A stretch of 47,184 nt of DNA from Actinomycetes bacterium (GTDB taxonomy: Bacteria > Actinomycetota > Acidimicrobiia > Acidimicrobiales > Palsa-688). Made by a program: the position numbers and the translations under genes. The DNA is taken from the NCBI GenBank assembly GCA_021787035.1, contig JAJYMM010000155.1:1-47184 (forward strand), given 5' to 3'. Below, in pieces: positions 1 to 7,777 of this stretch. Numbering within the stretch: position 1 is the stretch's first letter; each line of letters begins with the position of its first letter. The notes below the pieces were generated by a model. That model made no database searches, was not told the DNA's origin, and saw nothing but the letters and a program-made list of their open reading frames with translations.

Positions 1-55
1 CACCCTGTCTAGATAGATCGGGCCCGGCCAAGAGTGGTCTAGAACCCCGTTGCCT

Positions 56-85
56 GCCCGGACATGGAGGGGGCCATGTCCGGGC
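56..85. terminator. Inverted-repeat hairpin, probable terminator
   Basis: Arms 56-67 (GCCCGGACATGG) and 74-85 (CCATGTCCGGGC) pair perfectly over 12 bp around a 6-nt loop. There is no T-run on either side, so intrinsic termination is inferred from stem strength and position only. Confidence 0.45.
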
Positions 86-240
86 GGGATGCTGGCGCGC
101 GGCGGCCTAGCGGCCACTCGGCTCGGCGAGCCCGAGTTCTCGCGCCACAAAAGTAAAGGGCTCAACTCGGTGCCCCAAATCCTTACATGATGGCGGTCTG
201 GCGGAAGAATCAGAGGGGAAGTTCCGCCAGTGGCGGGTGG

Positions 241-268
241 TTGAGGGAAGACGCGCCTGCAATACTTT
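241..268 (+). promoter_or_regulatory. Possible promoter for the 410 operon
   Basis: TTGAGG (241-246) and TACTTT (263-268) are 16 bp apart, giving a leader of about 135 nt before the start at 410. The match to sigma-70-type consensus is only moderate. Confidence 0.25.
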
Positions 269-409
269 TCTGAGTGCTGTACGGCAGCATTTGAAAAGCA
301 ATAGGGGGTAACGGTTGTCCGATGCTCAGCCGAGTAATTCCTCGCGTGCACTTGCGGACACCTTGGCGTCGACTTCGACCGATGAGGTCCTAAGAAAGGG
401 AGAGGAACG

Positions 410-1432
410 ATGATCAGCCACACACGGTTAACTCGAGTCGCGGTTGCCTCTGCACTCGGGATAGCATGTTCAGTCGCTTCTACCAGTGTCTTCATAAGTA
501 CCGCGTCCGCCTCGTCTACACGAACTTCCAAAAACAATATTACAATTGCATTTGTCTCTGGCCCATTGTCCGACTCATTTTTCCCACCACTTTATAATGG
601 GGCAAAGCAAGCGGCCCACAACCTCGGGATCAGCTTCAACTACATACCTATAAATGAAGGCGACATCGAGCAGTCCTCTGCTCAGACGATGGAGGCGGCA
701 ATCGCGGAGCATCCGAGCGCGATCGTTGTCGGGGACTTTATTCCTTCGGTGGTCGACCCGCTCATCAAGAAGGCAGTCTCCATGGGCATCCCCGTCTACG
801 TCGATCAGTCGGGCCAGACCGAGTGGAAGGCGGCTGGAGCGTTTGGGTTCGTCGGCCAGCAGGGCCCCGTAGCAGGGGCGGCTGCAGGGAAGGAGTTTGT
901 CAAGCTCGGTTCCAAACGCGTCCTCTGTGTCATCAACGTACCAGGCAACCCATACCTAAGTTCGGTGTGCGATGGTCTGGGTGGGGCGATCAAGGCAGGG
1001 GGCGGGTCATCGTCCAACCTCCTCCTCCCAACGGCCGATTCGACTAACGCTCTGAAGGTCTCCGAGGACATCGGTGCCTACCTCACGAGCCATCACGGCT
1101 TCACCGGTGTTTTTGCCGAAAACGCGCTGGTCGGCACGGCGGCTGTGAGCGCACTATCGACCGTCGGCATGACCTCAAAGGTCAGAGTCGGGACTCTGGA
1201 GCTCTCGAAGCTTGCTTTGGACGACGTCCAATCGGGCAAGGTAGCTTTCCTCGTCAACGAGCAGCCGTACCTCGATGGTTATTACGGGGAGCTCTTCGCC
1301 TATCAGTACGTGAAATATGGCTTGGCGCCCGTCGGTCCGGTCGCAACTGGCCCGGCGATCATCGATGAGTCCAATATCGGCAAGGTGCTTTCAGTGTTCC
1401 GGCGTTACCCGGGCGTCCTCGGTTCAGAGTAG
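410..1432 (+). CDS. ABC transporter sugar-binding protein (RbsB/Peripla_BP_4 type)
   Basis: The 340-residue product has a basic N-terminus and hydrophobic segment (residues about 1-35, ending STASAS) that acts as an export signal. A periplasmic-binding-protein type 1 fold of the ribose/simple-sugar kind follows: the beta strand NITIAFVSG, then FFPPLYNGAKQAA, and later IPVYVDQSG and VGTLELS. It should capture a small solute outside the cell for the permease and ATPase just downstream. The ATG is preceded by GGGAGAGGA at good spacing. The signal contains ALGIAC, but the residue at -3 to the Cys is Gly, so a true lipobox is doubtful. The ligand cannot be read from the sequence; the two downstream esterases hint at an esterified compound. 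Confidence 0.88.
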   Translation: MISHTRLTRVAVASALGIACSVASTSVFISTASASSTRTSKNNITIAFVSGPLSDSFFPPLYNGAKQAAHNLGISFNYIPINEGDIEQSSAQTMEAAIAEHPSAIVVGDFIPSVVDPLIKKAVSMGIPVYVDQSGQTEWKAAGAFGFVGQQGPVAGAAAGKEFVKLGSKRVLCVINVPGNPYLSSVCDGLGGAIKAGGGSSSNLLLPTADSTNALKVSEDIGAYLTSHHGFTGVFAENALVGTAAVSALSTVGMTSKVRVGTLELSKLALDDVQSGKVAFLVNEQPYLDGYYGELFAYQYVKYGLAPVGPVATGPAIIDESNIGKVLSVFRRYPGVLGSE

Positions 1433-1450
1433 CAATTGCACTAGACCGCG

Positions 1451-1492
1451 TGGCGTCGGGCGGTGGCGTTGTGGCGGCCCTGGCCGACGCCA
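1451..1492 (+). promoter_or_regulatory. Intercistronic hairpin between binding protein and permease
   Basis: TGGCGTCGG (1451-1459) pairs with CCGACGCCA (1484-1492). In the 90-bp gap after the binding-protein gene such a stem would favour more binding protein than permease, through 3'-end protection or partial termination. Function is inferred from position. Confidence 0.4.
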
Positions 1493-1522
1493 GCCAGGGT
1501 TTGAGTGTTCGAAAGGAATCCG

Positions 1523-2596
1523 ATGCGCTTATCGCCGACTACGTTGTTTGCATGGCCAAAAAGTTTACCTAAAGTTGGGACCGGTCCATCTCGGGATGTC
1601 CCTGAAGTTGAAAACGGAAAGGGCACCTTAGGCACCCTGCTCCTGCGACCGGAGGCCGGTGGCTTGATCTCGGCGTGCGCCGTGTTTACCCTCTTTGCGT
1701 TCTTGGCCGGAGACAAGGGCTTTCTCTCGCAGACCGGGACTGCTGATTGGCTCAATACGGCGTCTCAGCTCGGGATCGTGGCTCTGCCAGTAGGGTTCCT
1801 GATGGTCGCTGGCGAGTTCGACCTCTCAGTGGGATCGGTCGTTGGCATGACGTCGATCATCGTCGCCACCTGCTATGGCTATTATTCGCTCTCGCCTTGG
1901 ATCGGTATCGTCATCGCGATCGCGGTCGGAGCGGGGATTGGGCTTTTGAACGGCGTCATAACAGTTGCCACGAAGCTTCCATCGTTTATCGTGACCCTGG
2001 GGATGATGCTCATTGTGGAGGGAGGGGCTATAGGGATCTCCAATGCGCTTACCAATTCGTCCTCCATCTCGCTCTCAGCTGCTGGACCATCGAGAGTGCT
2101 CTTTGCATCATCGTGGGGTTCTTTTGACGTCTCGCTGGTTTGGTGGGTTGTGCTAGCCGCGGTAGCGACGTATGTGCTCCAGCGCACCAGGTTTGGAAAC
2201 TGGGCTTTCGCGACTGGCGGCGACCTGAAGACGGCGCGGTTGGCAGGGGTCCCAACAAATCGGGTGAAGGTCAGCCTGTTTGTGTGTTCGTCGCTTGGAG
2301 CTGTCCTGGTAGGCATCATTGAGACCTTGTCGTTCAATAACGGCGACGTGACCCTCGGCTCTAGTTACGTCTTTACGGCGATCGCGGCGGCGGTGATCGG
2401 CGGGGTGCTGCTCAGTGGCGGGTATGGGACGATGCTTGGCACGGCCTTCGGGGCGATCACTTACGGCATCGCCTCGATGGGGGTGTTTTTCTTGGGTTGG
2501 GACGCAGACCTTACGGATCTTTTCGTAGGGTTGTTCCTCCTCTTGGCCATGCTGGCTAATAACCGACTTCGTATCGTTGCCCTGGGGCAGCGATGA
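1523..2596 (+). CDS. ABC transporter permease (RbsC/BPD_transp_2 type)
   Basis: Multispanning membrane protein of 357 residues. The hydrophilic N-terminus (about 50 residues) is followed by eight or more hydrophobic segments. The family hallmark GEFDLSVGSVVGMTSIIVA follows the second segment, and a late AAAVIGGVLLSGGYGTMLG loop is typical of ribose/simple-sugar permeases. I chose ATG 1523 because GAAAGGA lies 6 nt upstream; a GTG at 1505 in the same frame has no such site. The stop overlaps the next ATG (ATGA), so permease and ATPase are translationally coupled. A single permease gene implies a homodimeric channel. Confidence 0.88.
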   Translation: MRLSPTTLFAWPKSLPKVGTGPSRDVPEVENGKGTLGTLLLRPEAGGLISACAVFTLFAFLAGDKGFLSQTGTADWLNTASQLGIVALPVGFLMVAGEFDLSVGSVVGMTSIIVATCYGYYSLSPWIGIVIAIAVGAGIGLLNGVITVATKLPSFIVTLGMMLIVEGGAIGISNALTNSSSISLSAAGPSRVLFASSWGSFDVSLVWWVVLAAVATYVLQRTRFGNWAFATGGDLKTARLAGVPTNRVKVSLFVCSSLGAVLVGIIETLSFNNGDVTLGSSYVFTAIAAAVIGGVLLSGGYGTMLGTAFGAITYGIASMGVFFLGWDADLTDLFVGLFLLLAMLANNRLRIVALGQR

Positions 2597-3411
2597 TGAC
2601 CGAGACTCGGTCAGTGAGCCAAGGGGGCGCTTCCTGTGTCATGGAACTAGTCGGGATCTCCAAGGATTACCGCGGCATGGCCGCCCTGAAAGGTGTGTCC
2701 TTGTCGTTGCTGAGCGGACGGATCCTGTGCTTACTAGGGGAAAACGGGGCCGGCAAGTCAACGCTCATCAAGCTCATAACCGGTGTCGAACGGCTCTCGG
2801 GAGGAAGTATCCTGGTGGACGCGGAGCCCGTCCATTTCGACAGCCCGCGTTCAGCTCGCCAGCGCGGTATTTCGACTGTATACCAAGAGGTCGGCACCTT
2901 GCCCTTAATGAGCGTGGCTAGGAATTTCGTGCTCGGGGCGGAGCCCACGAGGGGGCGCGGGCTGGCCCGCCGCGTCGATTTTGCCGAGGCGAGCCGCATC
3001 GCCACCGAGACGATGAGCCAGCTTGGTATCAGGCGCGAGATCGATGGAAAGCAGCTCGTTGGCACGCTGTCTGGCGGAGAAAGGCAAGCTCTAGCGATCA
3101 TGCGTGCCGTGTACTTCGGGGCGCGGGTGCTCGTACTTGACGAGCCCACGGCGGCACTAGGCATCCGTGAGTCGGCGCTGGTGCTCGAGCTTCTCCTGCG
3201 AGTGAAGGAGCAGGGCGTCGCTGTGCTCTTCGTTACCCACAACGCTTACCACGCAGCCGCTGTCGGTGACCAGTTCGTGGTGCTCCGCCGCGGTGAAGTG
3301 ATCGCAGACTTCGGGAGGGATGCCGAGACCGTGGACAAGATAATGCAACTTATGGCTGGCGGTGACGAACTGTCGCAGTTCGCGATGCTTGCGAACGAGA
3401 GGCTTCAGTGA
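2593..3411 (+). CDS. Sugar ABC transporter ATP-binding protein, single domain
   Basis: 272 residues with one nucleotide-binding domain: Walker A GENGAGKST (49-57), signature LSGGERQ (159-165), Walker B VLVLDEP (179-185) and H-loop FVTHN. The closest group is the ribose/simple-sugar importers; RbsA carries two such domains, while this protein has one, as in FrcA-type systems. It energises the permease encoded just upstream, overlapping it by 4 bp. The stop overlaps the next gene's GTG/ATG, so the unit continues into the esterase genes. Confidence 0.9.
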   Translation: MMTETRSVSQGGASCVMELVGISKDYRGMAALKGVSLSLLSGRILCLLGENGAGKSTLIKLITGVERLSGGSILVDAEPVHFDSPRSARQRGISTVYQEVGTLPLMSVARNFVLGAEPTRGRGLARRVDFAEASRIATETMSQLGIRREIDGKQLVGTLSGGERQALAIMRAVYFGARVLVLDEPTAALGIRESALVLELLLRVKEQGVAVLFVTHNAYHAAAVGDQFVVLRRGEVIADFGRDAETVDKIMQLMAGGDELSQFAMLANERLQ

Positions 3412-4583
3412 TGGCAGCGATGGCCGGAAGGCAGACCGGCGAGTGCCGGCCCGTTGTGCGCGGCTGGACGGCGCGTGGCTACGAAGGGGTCCGAGACGCC
3501 TTCGTTGCAAACTTAAGCCTCGGAGAAGATACAGGTGCGGCCGTGTCGGTCTACCGCTACGGCAACTGCGTCGTCGACCTATGGGGTGGGACCGCTTTTC
3601 CCGGGGGCCCGGAGTACCCCGAGGATGGTCTGGAGCTCGTTTACTCGACTACGAAGGGCATTGCCGCTCTTTGCCTGGCTTCGCTGTCAGAGTGGGGTGA
3701 ACTCGAGTTGGACGACCGCGTCGTGAGGCATTGGCCGGAATTTGGAGTTTGCGGGAAGGAGGAGGTGTCGGTTCGCGAAGTGGCTTCACACCAAGCGGGA
3801 CTGCCGGCATTTTCGTTACCGACAACAGTCGAAGACTTGTGTCGATGGGACCGGTGCACGTCAGCACTCGCGGCCCAAGCGCCTGAATGGTCCCCCGGGA
3901 GCGCACACGGGTACCACGCGGTCACCGTTGGGTACCTACTCGGCGAGATCATGCGGCGAGTCAGTGGTCGGACCGTCGGAACAGTGCTTCGCGAACGTTT
4001 CGGTCACCCCTTGGACCTTCGAATGTGGATAGGGTTGCCAGACTCACTGGCGACAAAGGTGGTGCCGCTCTATGAGGATGTCCCGCTAAACGGGGTGGGA
4101 GAAGTGCTGGCGGCTGCAGAGAGGGACCCGACCACGATGACCGGCCGAGTCTTCACGAACCCCCCAATCGATGTCGGTAATTTGGACCACCCGTCCGTTT
4201 ACGCTGCAGAGATCCCGGCCGTCAACGGCGTCACGGACGCCCGTTCGCTGGCCCGCCTTTATGCGTCTGTCGTCGATGGGCCCCTTCGCAGCATCGGTGC
4301 AGTTACTGTCGACTCGATGCGACGGTCGTTGGTGCGCGGAGCTGACCTAGTACTGATTGATCAGCCTACGCATTTCGGCACCGGTTTCATGTTGTCGTCT
4401 CCACGCGAACCCATGCTCGGACAGGGATCGCTGGGGCACAACGGTCGCGGTGGGTCCCTAGGTTTTGCGCATCCGGAATCTGGGATCTCCTACGGGTTTG
4501 TCGCCAACAGGATGGCGTTGACGCCCGGGCCGGACCGTCGCAACATCCGGCTCGTCGCGGCCGTGAAAGAAGCCATGGCATGA
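3408..4583 (+). CDS. Beta-lactamase-fold serine hydrolase (family VIII esterase-like)
   Basis: 391 residues from GTG 3408; ATG 3411 is an equally good start. The class C beta-lactamase fold is shown by Ser-Thr-Thr-Lys (S80-K83, nucleophile and general base), Tyr in GYHAVTVG (about residue 169) and a late HNGRGGSLGF loop in place of KTG. No signal peptide is seen, so it is cytoplasmic. Members of this group are usually esterases or lactonases (EstB-like) rather than antibiotic-degrading lactamases. Overlap with the ATPase gene and the second esterase downstream suggest it acts on the imported compound, perhaps removing acyl groups. Substrate unknown. Confidence 0.82.
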   Translation: MMAAMAGRQTGECRPVVRGWTARGYEGVRDAFVANLSLGEDTGAAVSVYRYGNCVVDLWGGTAFPGGPEYPEDGLELVYSTTKGIAALCLASLSEWGELELDDRVVRHWPEFGVCGKEEVSVREVASHQAGLPAFSLPTTVEDLCRWDRCTSALAAQAPEWSPGSAHGYHAVTVGYLLGEIMRRVSGRTVGTVLRERFGHPLDLRMWIGLPDSLATKVVPLYEDVPLNGVGEVLAAAERDPTTMTGRVFTNPPIDVGNLDHPSVYAAEIPAVNGVTDARSLARLYASVVDGPLRSIGAVTVDSMRRSLVRGADLVLIDQPTHFGTGFMLSSPREPMLGQGSLGHNGRGGSLGFAHPESGISYGFVANRMALTPGPDRRNIRLVAAVKEAMA

Positions 4584-4731
4584 CAACGTCCGACGGGTGT
4601 GGTGCGTTGGCTCGCGGGGAGAGACTGGTTGGCCGGTAGACGCGCCCGCCGAAAGACATTGCGCCCCACGGGAAGTGGCATTGTGTCGCGCGCGAAGGCG
4701 GGCTGGCCTGAGAGCCGAGGGAAGGTGGGCG

Positions 4732-5673
4732 ATGGACCCTGAGCTGGCGGCCGCTGCGACGATGTTGGAGGTCATCGACCCCGACGACCTTGCTGGGCAC
4801 CGTGAGACGTTGCGCCGCCTCCATGGAGCTCAAGTGGGCCGCTGGATGTTAGCTACGGTCGTAGTCGAAGACATCTTGCCTGGACCGGCCGGATTGCCTC
4901 CGGTGCTGGTGAGGACCTACAGGCCACTGGGTGCGCCACCGGAGGCGCCGGCGTTGCTCTGGCTCCACGGTGGAGGGTTCGCGGTTGGTTTCGCTGCGGT
5001 GGACGACGACTTTTGTGTACGTGTGGCCGCCGCGACGGGGTACGTTGTGGTGTCCCCTGAATATAGGCTTGCTCCTGAGGAGCCGTTCCCGGCGGGTTTC
5101 TCCGACTGCCTGGCTGTCTACGAATGGCTCGTCGAATACCCTGCGACGATGGGCATCGACCGTGGGTGCTTGGTCGTGGGCGGCACGAGCGCCGGCGCTG
5201 GCTTGGCCGCTTCCCTCTGTTTGAAGCTCAGGGACATTGGCGGGCACCAGCCCGCCCTTCAACTGCTCGCGTGCCCGGTTATAGATGACAGACTGGCCAG
5301 CGCTTCGATGGCCGAGTATACATCCACCCCTGTTTTTGATCGGTACCAGGCGGAGCTTATGTGGAAGCGCTACCTGCGGTCCTGGCAGGGAGAGGTACCT
5401 TGCTATGCCGCTGCCGGCCGGGAGCGCGACCTCCGTGGCCTTCCGACTGCCTACGTGCAGGCGGCGCAGTACGACCCCCTGAGAGACGAAGGTCTCGACT
5501 ATGCGCGCCGGCTCATAGAGGCGCGGGTAGCAGTGGAACTGCATCTCTACCCGGGGACGTTTCACAGTTTCGACATGGTGGTACCGACGGCGGCTGTCTC
5601 TCGCCGCGCGTTCCAGGAGTACGTGGAAGTGCTGCGCGCCGTGGCAGCAAGAAACGCCGTGCGCGTGAACTAG
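4732..5673 (+). CDS. Alpha/beta hydrolase, hormone-sensitive-lipase (family IV) esterase
   Basis: 313 residues from ATG 4732, chosen because GAGGGAAGG precedes it and the frame upstream (to 4597) has no family resemblance. The oxyanion motif HGGG (79-82), nucleophile elbow GTSAG (Ser153), Asp in QYDPLRDEG (about 248) and His in GTFHSF (about 278) form a complete catalytic triad. It lacks an export signal and should hydrolyse short-chain esters in the cytoplasm. It lies 148 bp after the beta-lactamase-fold esterase on the same strand and ends 7 bp before the convergent PucR-type gene. Two unrelated esterases behind one importer is unusual. Confidence 0.87.
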   Translation: MDPELAAAATMLEVIDPDDLAGHRETLRRLHGAQVGRWMLATVVVEDILPGPAGLPPVLVRTYRPLGAPPEAPALLWLHGGGFAVGFAAVDDDFCVRVAAATGYVVVSPEYRLAPEEPFPAGFSDCLAVYEWLVEYPATMGIDRGCLVVGGTSAGAGLAASLCLKLRDIGGHQPALQLLACPVIDDRLASASMAEYTSTPVFDRYQAELMWKRYLRSWQGEVPCYAAAGRERDLRGLPTAYVQAAQYDPLRDEGLDYARRLIEARVAVELHLYPGTFHSFDMVVPTAAVSRRAFQEYVEVLRAVAARNAVRVN

Positions 5674-5680
5674 GACCGGC

Positions 5681-6820
5681 CTACTTCCCCGAGCTGTCCA
5701 AGACGAGCAGGCGCCAGAGGGCGACGCTGATCTGCGCTCGGAGACGGCCGATCGGGTCGTTCAGGGACAAGCCGAGTGAATCTTCCACGTGGCGCAGGCG
5801 TGCCGCCAAGGAGCTGTGGTGTAGGTACATGTCCGCAGCCGCTTGGCGGAGGGAACCGGTCTTGAATAGCGCTTCGAGCGCTTCGATGTCACGCACTCCT
5901 CGTGGCGTCGCACCAAGTTTTGTGAGCGCTTGGATGTCCAGGCTAGAGGATATGGCCGCCGGCGGAAGCTCCGCCAGGAGCGTTAGGACGCCGAGTTCGA
6001 GGCACTCGGTGATTGTTGTGCTGGCCAGCCAGGTTTCGGAAAGCCGGAGCGCGGACAGCGCATTTAGCCACGAAATGTGCGCGCTTGGAGGCAGGGCCGT
6101 CGTCCCCATGCCGACCTTCGTGCCCGGATGGCGCAGGTCGTGATCTGCCGACGTCACTAGCTGGTCTGTCAAGAGGGCTGGCTGGGCAATTATGGCTCCT
6201 TTCAAGCCGACCACTGCTCCTCTTACTCGGCCCTGGACGCTTTCGGTGAGGTAGTTGCAGACGCGCCGGGTCGCGGCACCGAGATCGTCTGGGTCTTCGG
6301 TTGAGACGGCGAGGACTTGTACTGGGAGAGCTTCAGAGAACCCAAGGCGGCTGAGTGCTCGGGCTCGGTCAACTTCGCCGGTGCTGGCGCTCAGGGCGAG
6401 GTCGAATAGGGCCAGCTCCGGTGCGACCCCGAGCTCTCGACCGAGGTCGTGTTGCCAGAGAACAGCAGCAGCAAACGCCATGCGCTCGGTCAACATCCTG
6501 TCGAAGGGACCCGTGTCGCCATCACGTTCTAGCCAAACAGAGCCGACGGTTTGTTGGTCGAGCACAATAGGCGTCTCGGCCAACGCGACCCTGTGGCCCG
6601 GCCCTGGCGCTTCGCCGGTTTCGGTGAAACGGACGACGACGCCATTGCAGTCGTCGCGCAACCCGGCTCCGCATTCGGCCAAGGCCGCAGTTGCACGGAC
6701 CAGGGCGTCAAGGCTGGCGCGGTTGCGGACCAGCTGGTCGAAATACGTGATTATGCGGAGGAACGATTCTGCGTTGACATCGAGCTTGGAGAGGCTGAGA
6801 AGGACTCCGCGCACGGGCAT
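5681..6820 (-). CDS. PucR/CdaR-family transcriptional regulator
   Basis: 379 residues. The C-terminal part (about 310-365) is the PucR helix-turn-helix: ALFKTGSLRQAAADMYLHHS followed by LAARLRHVEDSLGLSL. The middle resembles the GGDEF-like region of CdaR/PucR activators, and the N-terminus may sense a ligand. Such proteins usually activate nearby catabolic genes, so the convergent transporter-esterase operon is the obvious target. ATG 6820 has no ribosome site. A TAGACT hexamer just upstream could instead start a leaderless message at the in-frame GTG at 6814. Confidence 0.82.
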   Translation of the reverse strand: MPVRGVLLSLSKLDVNAESFLRIITYFDQLVRNRASLDALVRATAALAECGAGLRDDCNGVVVRFTETGEAPGPGHRVALAETPIVLDQQTVGSVWLERDGDTGPFDRMLTERMAFAAAVLWQHDLGRELGVAPELALFDLALSASTGEVDRARALSRLGFSEALPVQVLAVSTEDPDDLGAATRRVCNYLTESVQGRVRGAVVGLKGAIIAQPALLTDQLVTSADHDLRHPGTKVGMGTTALPPSAHISWLNALSALRLSETWLASTTITECLELGVLTLLAELPPAAISSSLDIQALTKLGATPRGVRDIEALEALFKTGSLRQAAADMYLHHSSLAARLRHVEDSLGLSLNDPIGRLRAQISVALWRLLVLDSSGK

Positions 6821-7122
6821 AGAGTCTACTGAGTCCCACAGAGCGGGTGGAGTGTGGGGGCCTGGTGCGGCGAGCTAATGACGGCGGGAAGGCATCGGAG
6901 TGCGGTAGCGAACAGGTCGTCAGAGAGATCTGGGCTGGTTGATCCGCGCTCCGAACGAGCCTGCTAAAGAGGGCTATCACAACGGCGGTGACCTTCCTTG
7001 CGCTGGCGCTAGGCGACAGAGCGGGCTGCGGCCCTTCCCGAAAGGACCGTCCGGCTCGGCTATGATCCTGCTCTCATCGGAGATCTGTTCCAGGCTTCGG
7101 CCGGTTGTGACAAACTAGCAGC
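6821..7122. other. Intergenic region with a lipoprotein-signal-like relic
   Basis: No intact gene. In the plus frame through 6988 the translation reads LLKRAITTAVTFLALALG, then DRAGC, and stops at 7063-7065. This looks like a lipoprotein signal, but there is no proper start codon (ACG stands where ATG might be) and the frame closes after the Cys. It could be the decayed N-terminus of the LppM-like gene that follows. A TATGAT hexamer at 7061-7066 is a good -10 candidate. Confidence 0.35.
7061..7066 (+). promoter_or_regulatory. -10 element (TATGAT) for the LppM-like gene
   Basis: TATGAT matches five of six consensus positions. No clear -35 sits at 16-18 bp, so assignment rests on the hexamer and on the open reading frame plus terminator downstream. 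Confidence 0.35.
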
Positions 7123-7512
7123 ATGCAGCCTCTGCCCGGGCGGCCTACCTTTGAGCTGTCGACACTTAAGGAGTTGGAGCAACTGGAGACGAGCCGTATG
7201 GGATCAGGCGCGGCGCCCCAGTTTTCCACCTTCTCCATCACGTCCCATGGCCGGGTATCGACAATGACTGCCACGCCCAACACGGCATCTCTCACCAAAA
7301 GCGCTGGCTCGTTGGCCCCGGGTGCGGGAGGGGCACAGGCAGGCGGCAATACGGAAAAGCTGTTGCAGAAAATGGGGTTGTCGTATGTCATAAGCTTCAA
7401 GTTCCCCGGTGCAGTCATATCGGACAACGCAACTTCCAGGGCCGCCAATGGCACGCTGTCTTGGAACATGCTGAAGGGCCCGGGCACCCTCAAGGCCAGC
7501 TGGTCCAGCTGA
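7123..7512 (+). CDS. LppM-like (DUF3153-type) domain protein, possibly truncated
   Basis: 129 residues, no signal peptide or membrane segment. The C-terminal third reads as the last strands of the LppM beta domain: SYVISFKFPGAVISDNA, then NGTLSWNM and GTLKASW, matching the family pattern of PG-V, S-N, L-W and L-A-S. LppM proteins are normally lipoproteins of about 200 residues with a C-terminal membrane anchor, and both ends are missing here. The upstream relic may be the lost N-terminus. A terminator follows 30 bp after the stop and a -10 precedes, so the unit is probably transcribed. There is no ribosome site before ATG 7123. Function unknown; a remnant is quite possible. Confidence 0.5.
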   Translation: MQPLPGRPTFELSTLKELEQLETSRMGSGAAPQFSTFSITSHGRVSTMTATPNTASLTKSAGSLAPGAGGAQAGGNTEKLLQKMGLSYVISFKFPGAVISDNATSRAANGTLSWNMLKGPGTLKASWSS

Positions 7513-7540
7513 GCCCCCTACCTGAGCTGATCACTACCAA

Positions 7541-7574
7541 AAAGCGGGTCGGGCCTCATGCTCGGCCCGCTTTC
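7541..7574 (+). terminator. Intrinsic terminator
   Basis: AAGCGGGTCG (7542-7551) pairs with CGGCCCGCTT (7563-7572) including one G-T pair, followed by T and C. It lies 30 bp after the stop at 7512. Confidence 0.65.
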
Positions 7575-7737
7575 TAAGTCAGGTCGTCGACAGCCTGCGG
7601 CTGATCTCGTCAGAGCCTGCCGGCCCTGGCGAAGGTGCTCGCGGGACGGCCCAGTAGCACCTCTCCAGTACTTGTGCGTACCAGCCGGCGGCACCGGGTG
7701 GCGTCCCGCAATAGCTACACAACCTGGCCCGGAGGCC

Positions 7738-7759
7738 GGGGCCCCACAAGTGGGGCCCC
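7738..7759 (-). terminator. Hairpin ending the GH127-binding protein operon
   Basis: GGGGCCCCA (7738-7746) and TGGGGCCCC (7751-7759) form a perfect 9-bp stem with a 4-nt loop, 19 bp beyond the binding-protein stop. No T-run on the minus strand. Confidence 0.55.
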
Positions 7760-7777
7760 TACCCCTTCAGGCCACTC

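Larger units (their letters stand above)
1..409. other. Left-end intergenic region
   Basis: No convincing gene lies here. It holds a strong hairpin near its left end, which probably ends a gene outside the window, and a possible promoter for the binding-protein gene that starts at 410. The stretch at about 240-320 is visibly richer in A and T than the surrounding genes, as expected of a promoter region. Confidence 0.5.

Noticed and set aside
107..301. 64-residue minus-strand open frame
   Set aside because: No family pattern and no ribosome site; it lies in the upstream region of the 410 operon.
311..324. GGTAACGGTTGTCC as a LacI operator
   Set aside because: The symmetry is too weak and no LacI gene is adjacent.
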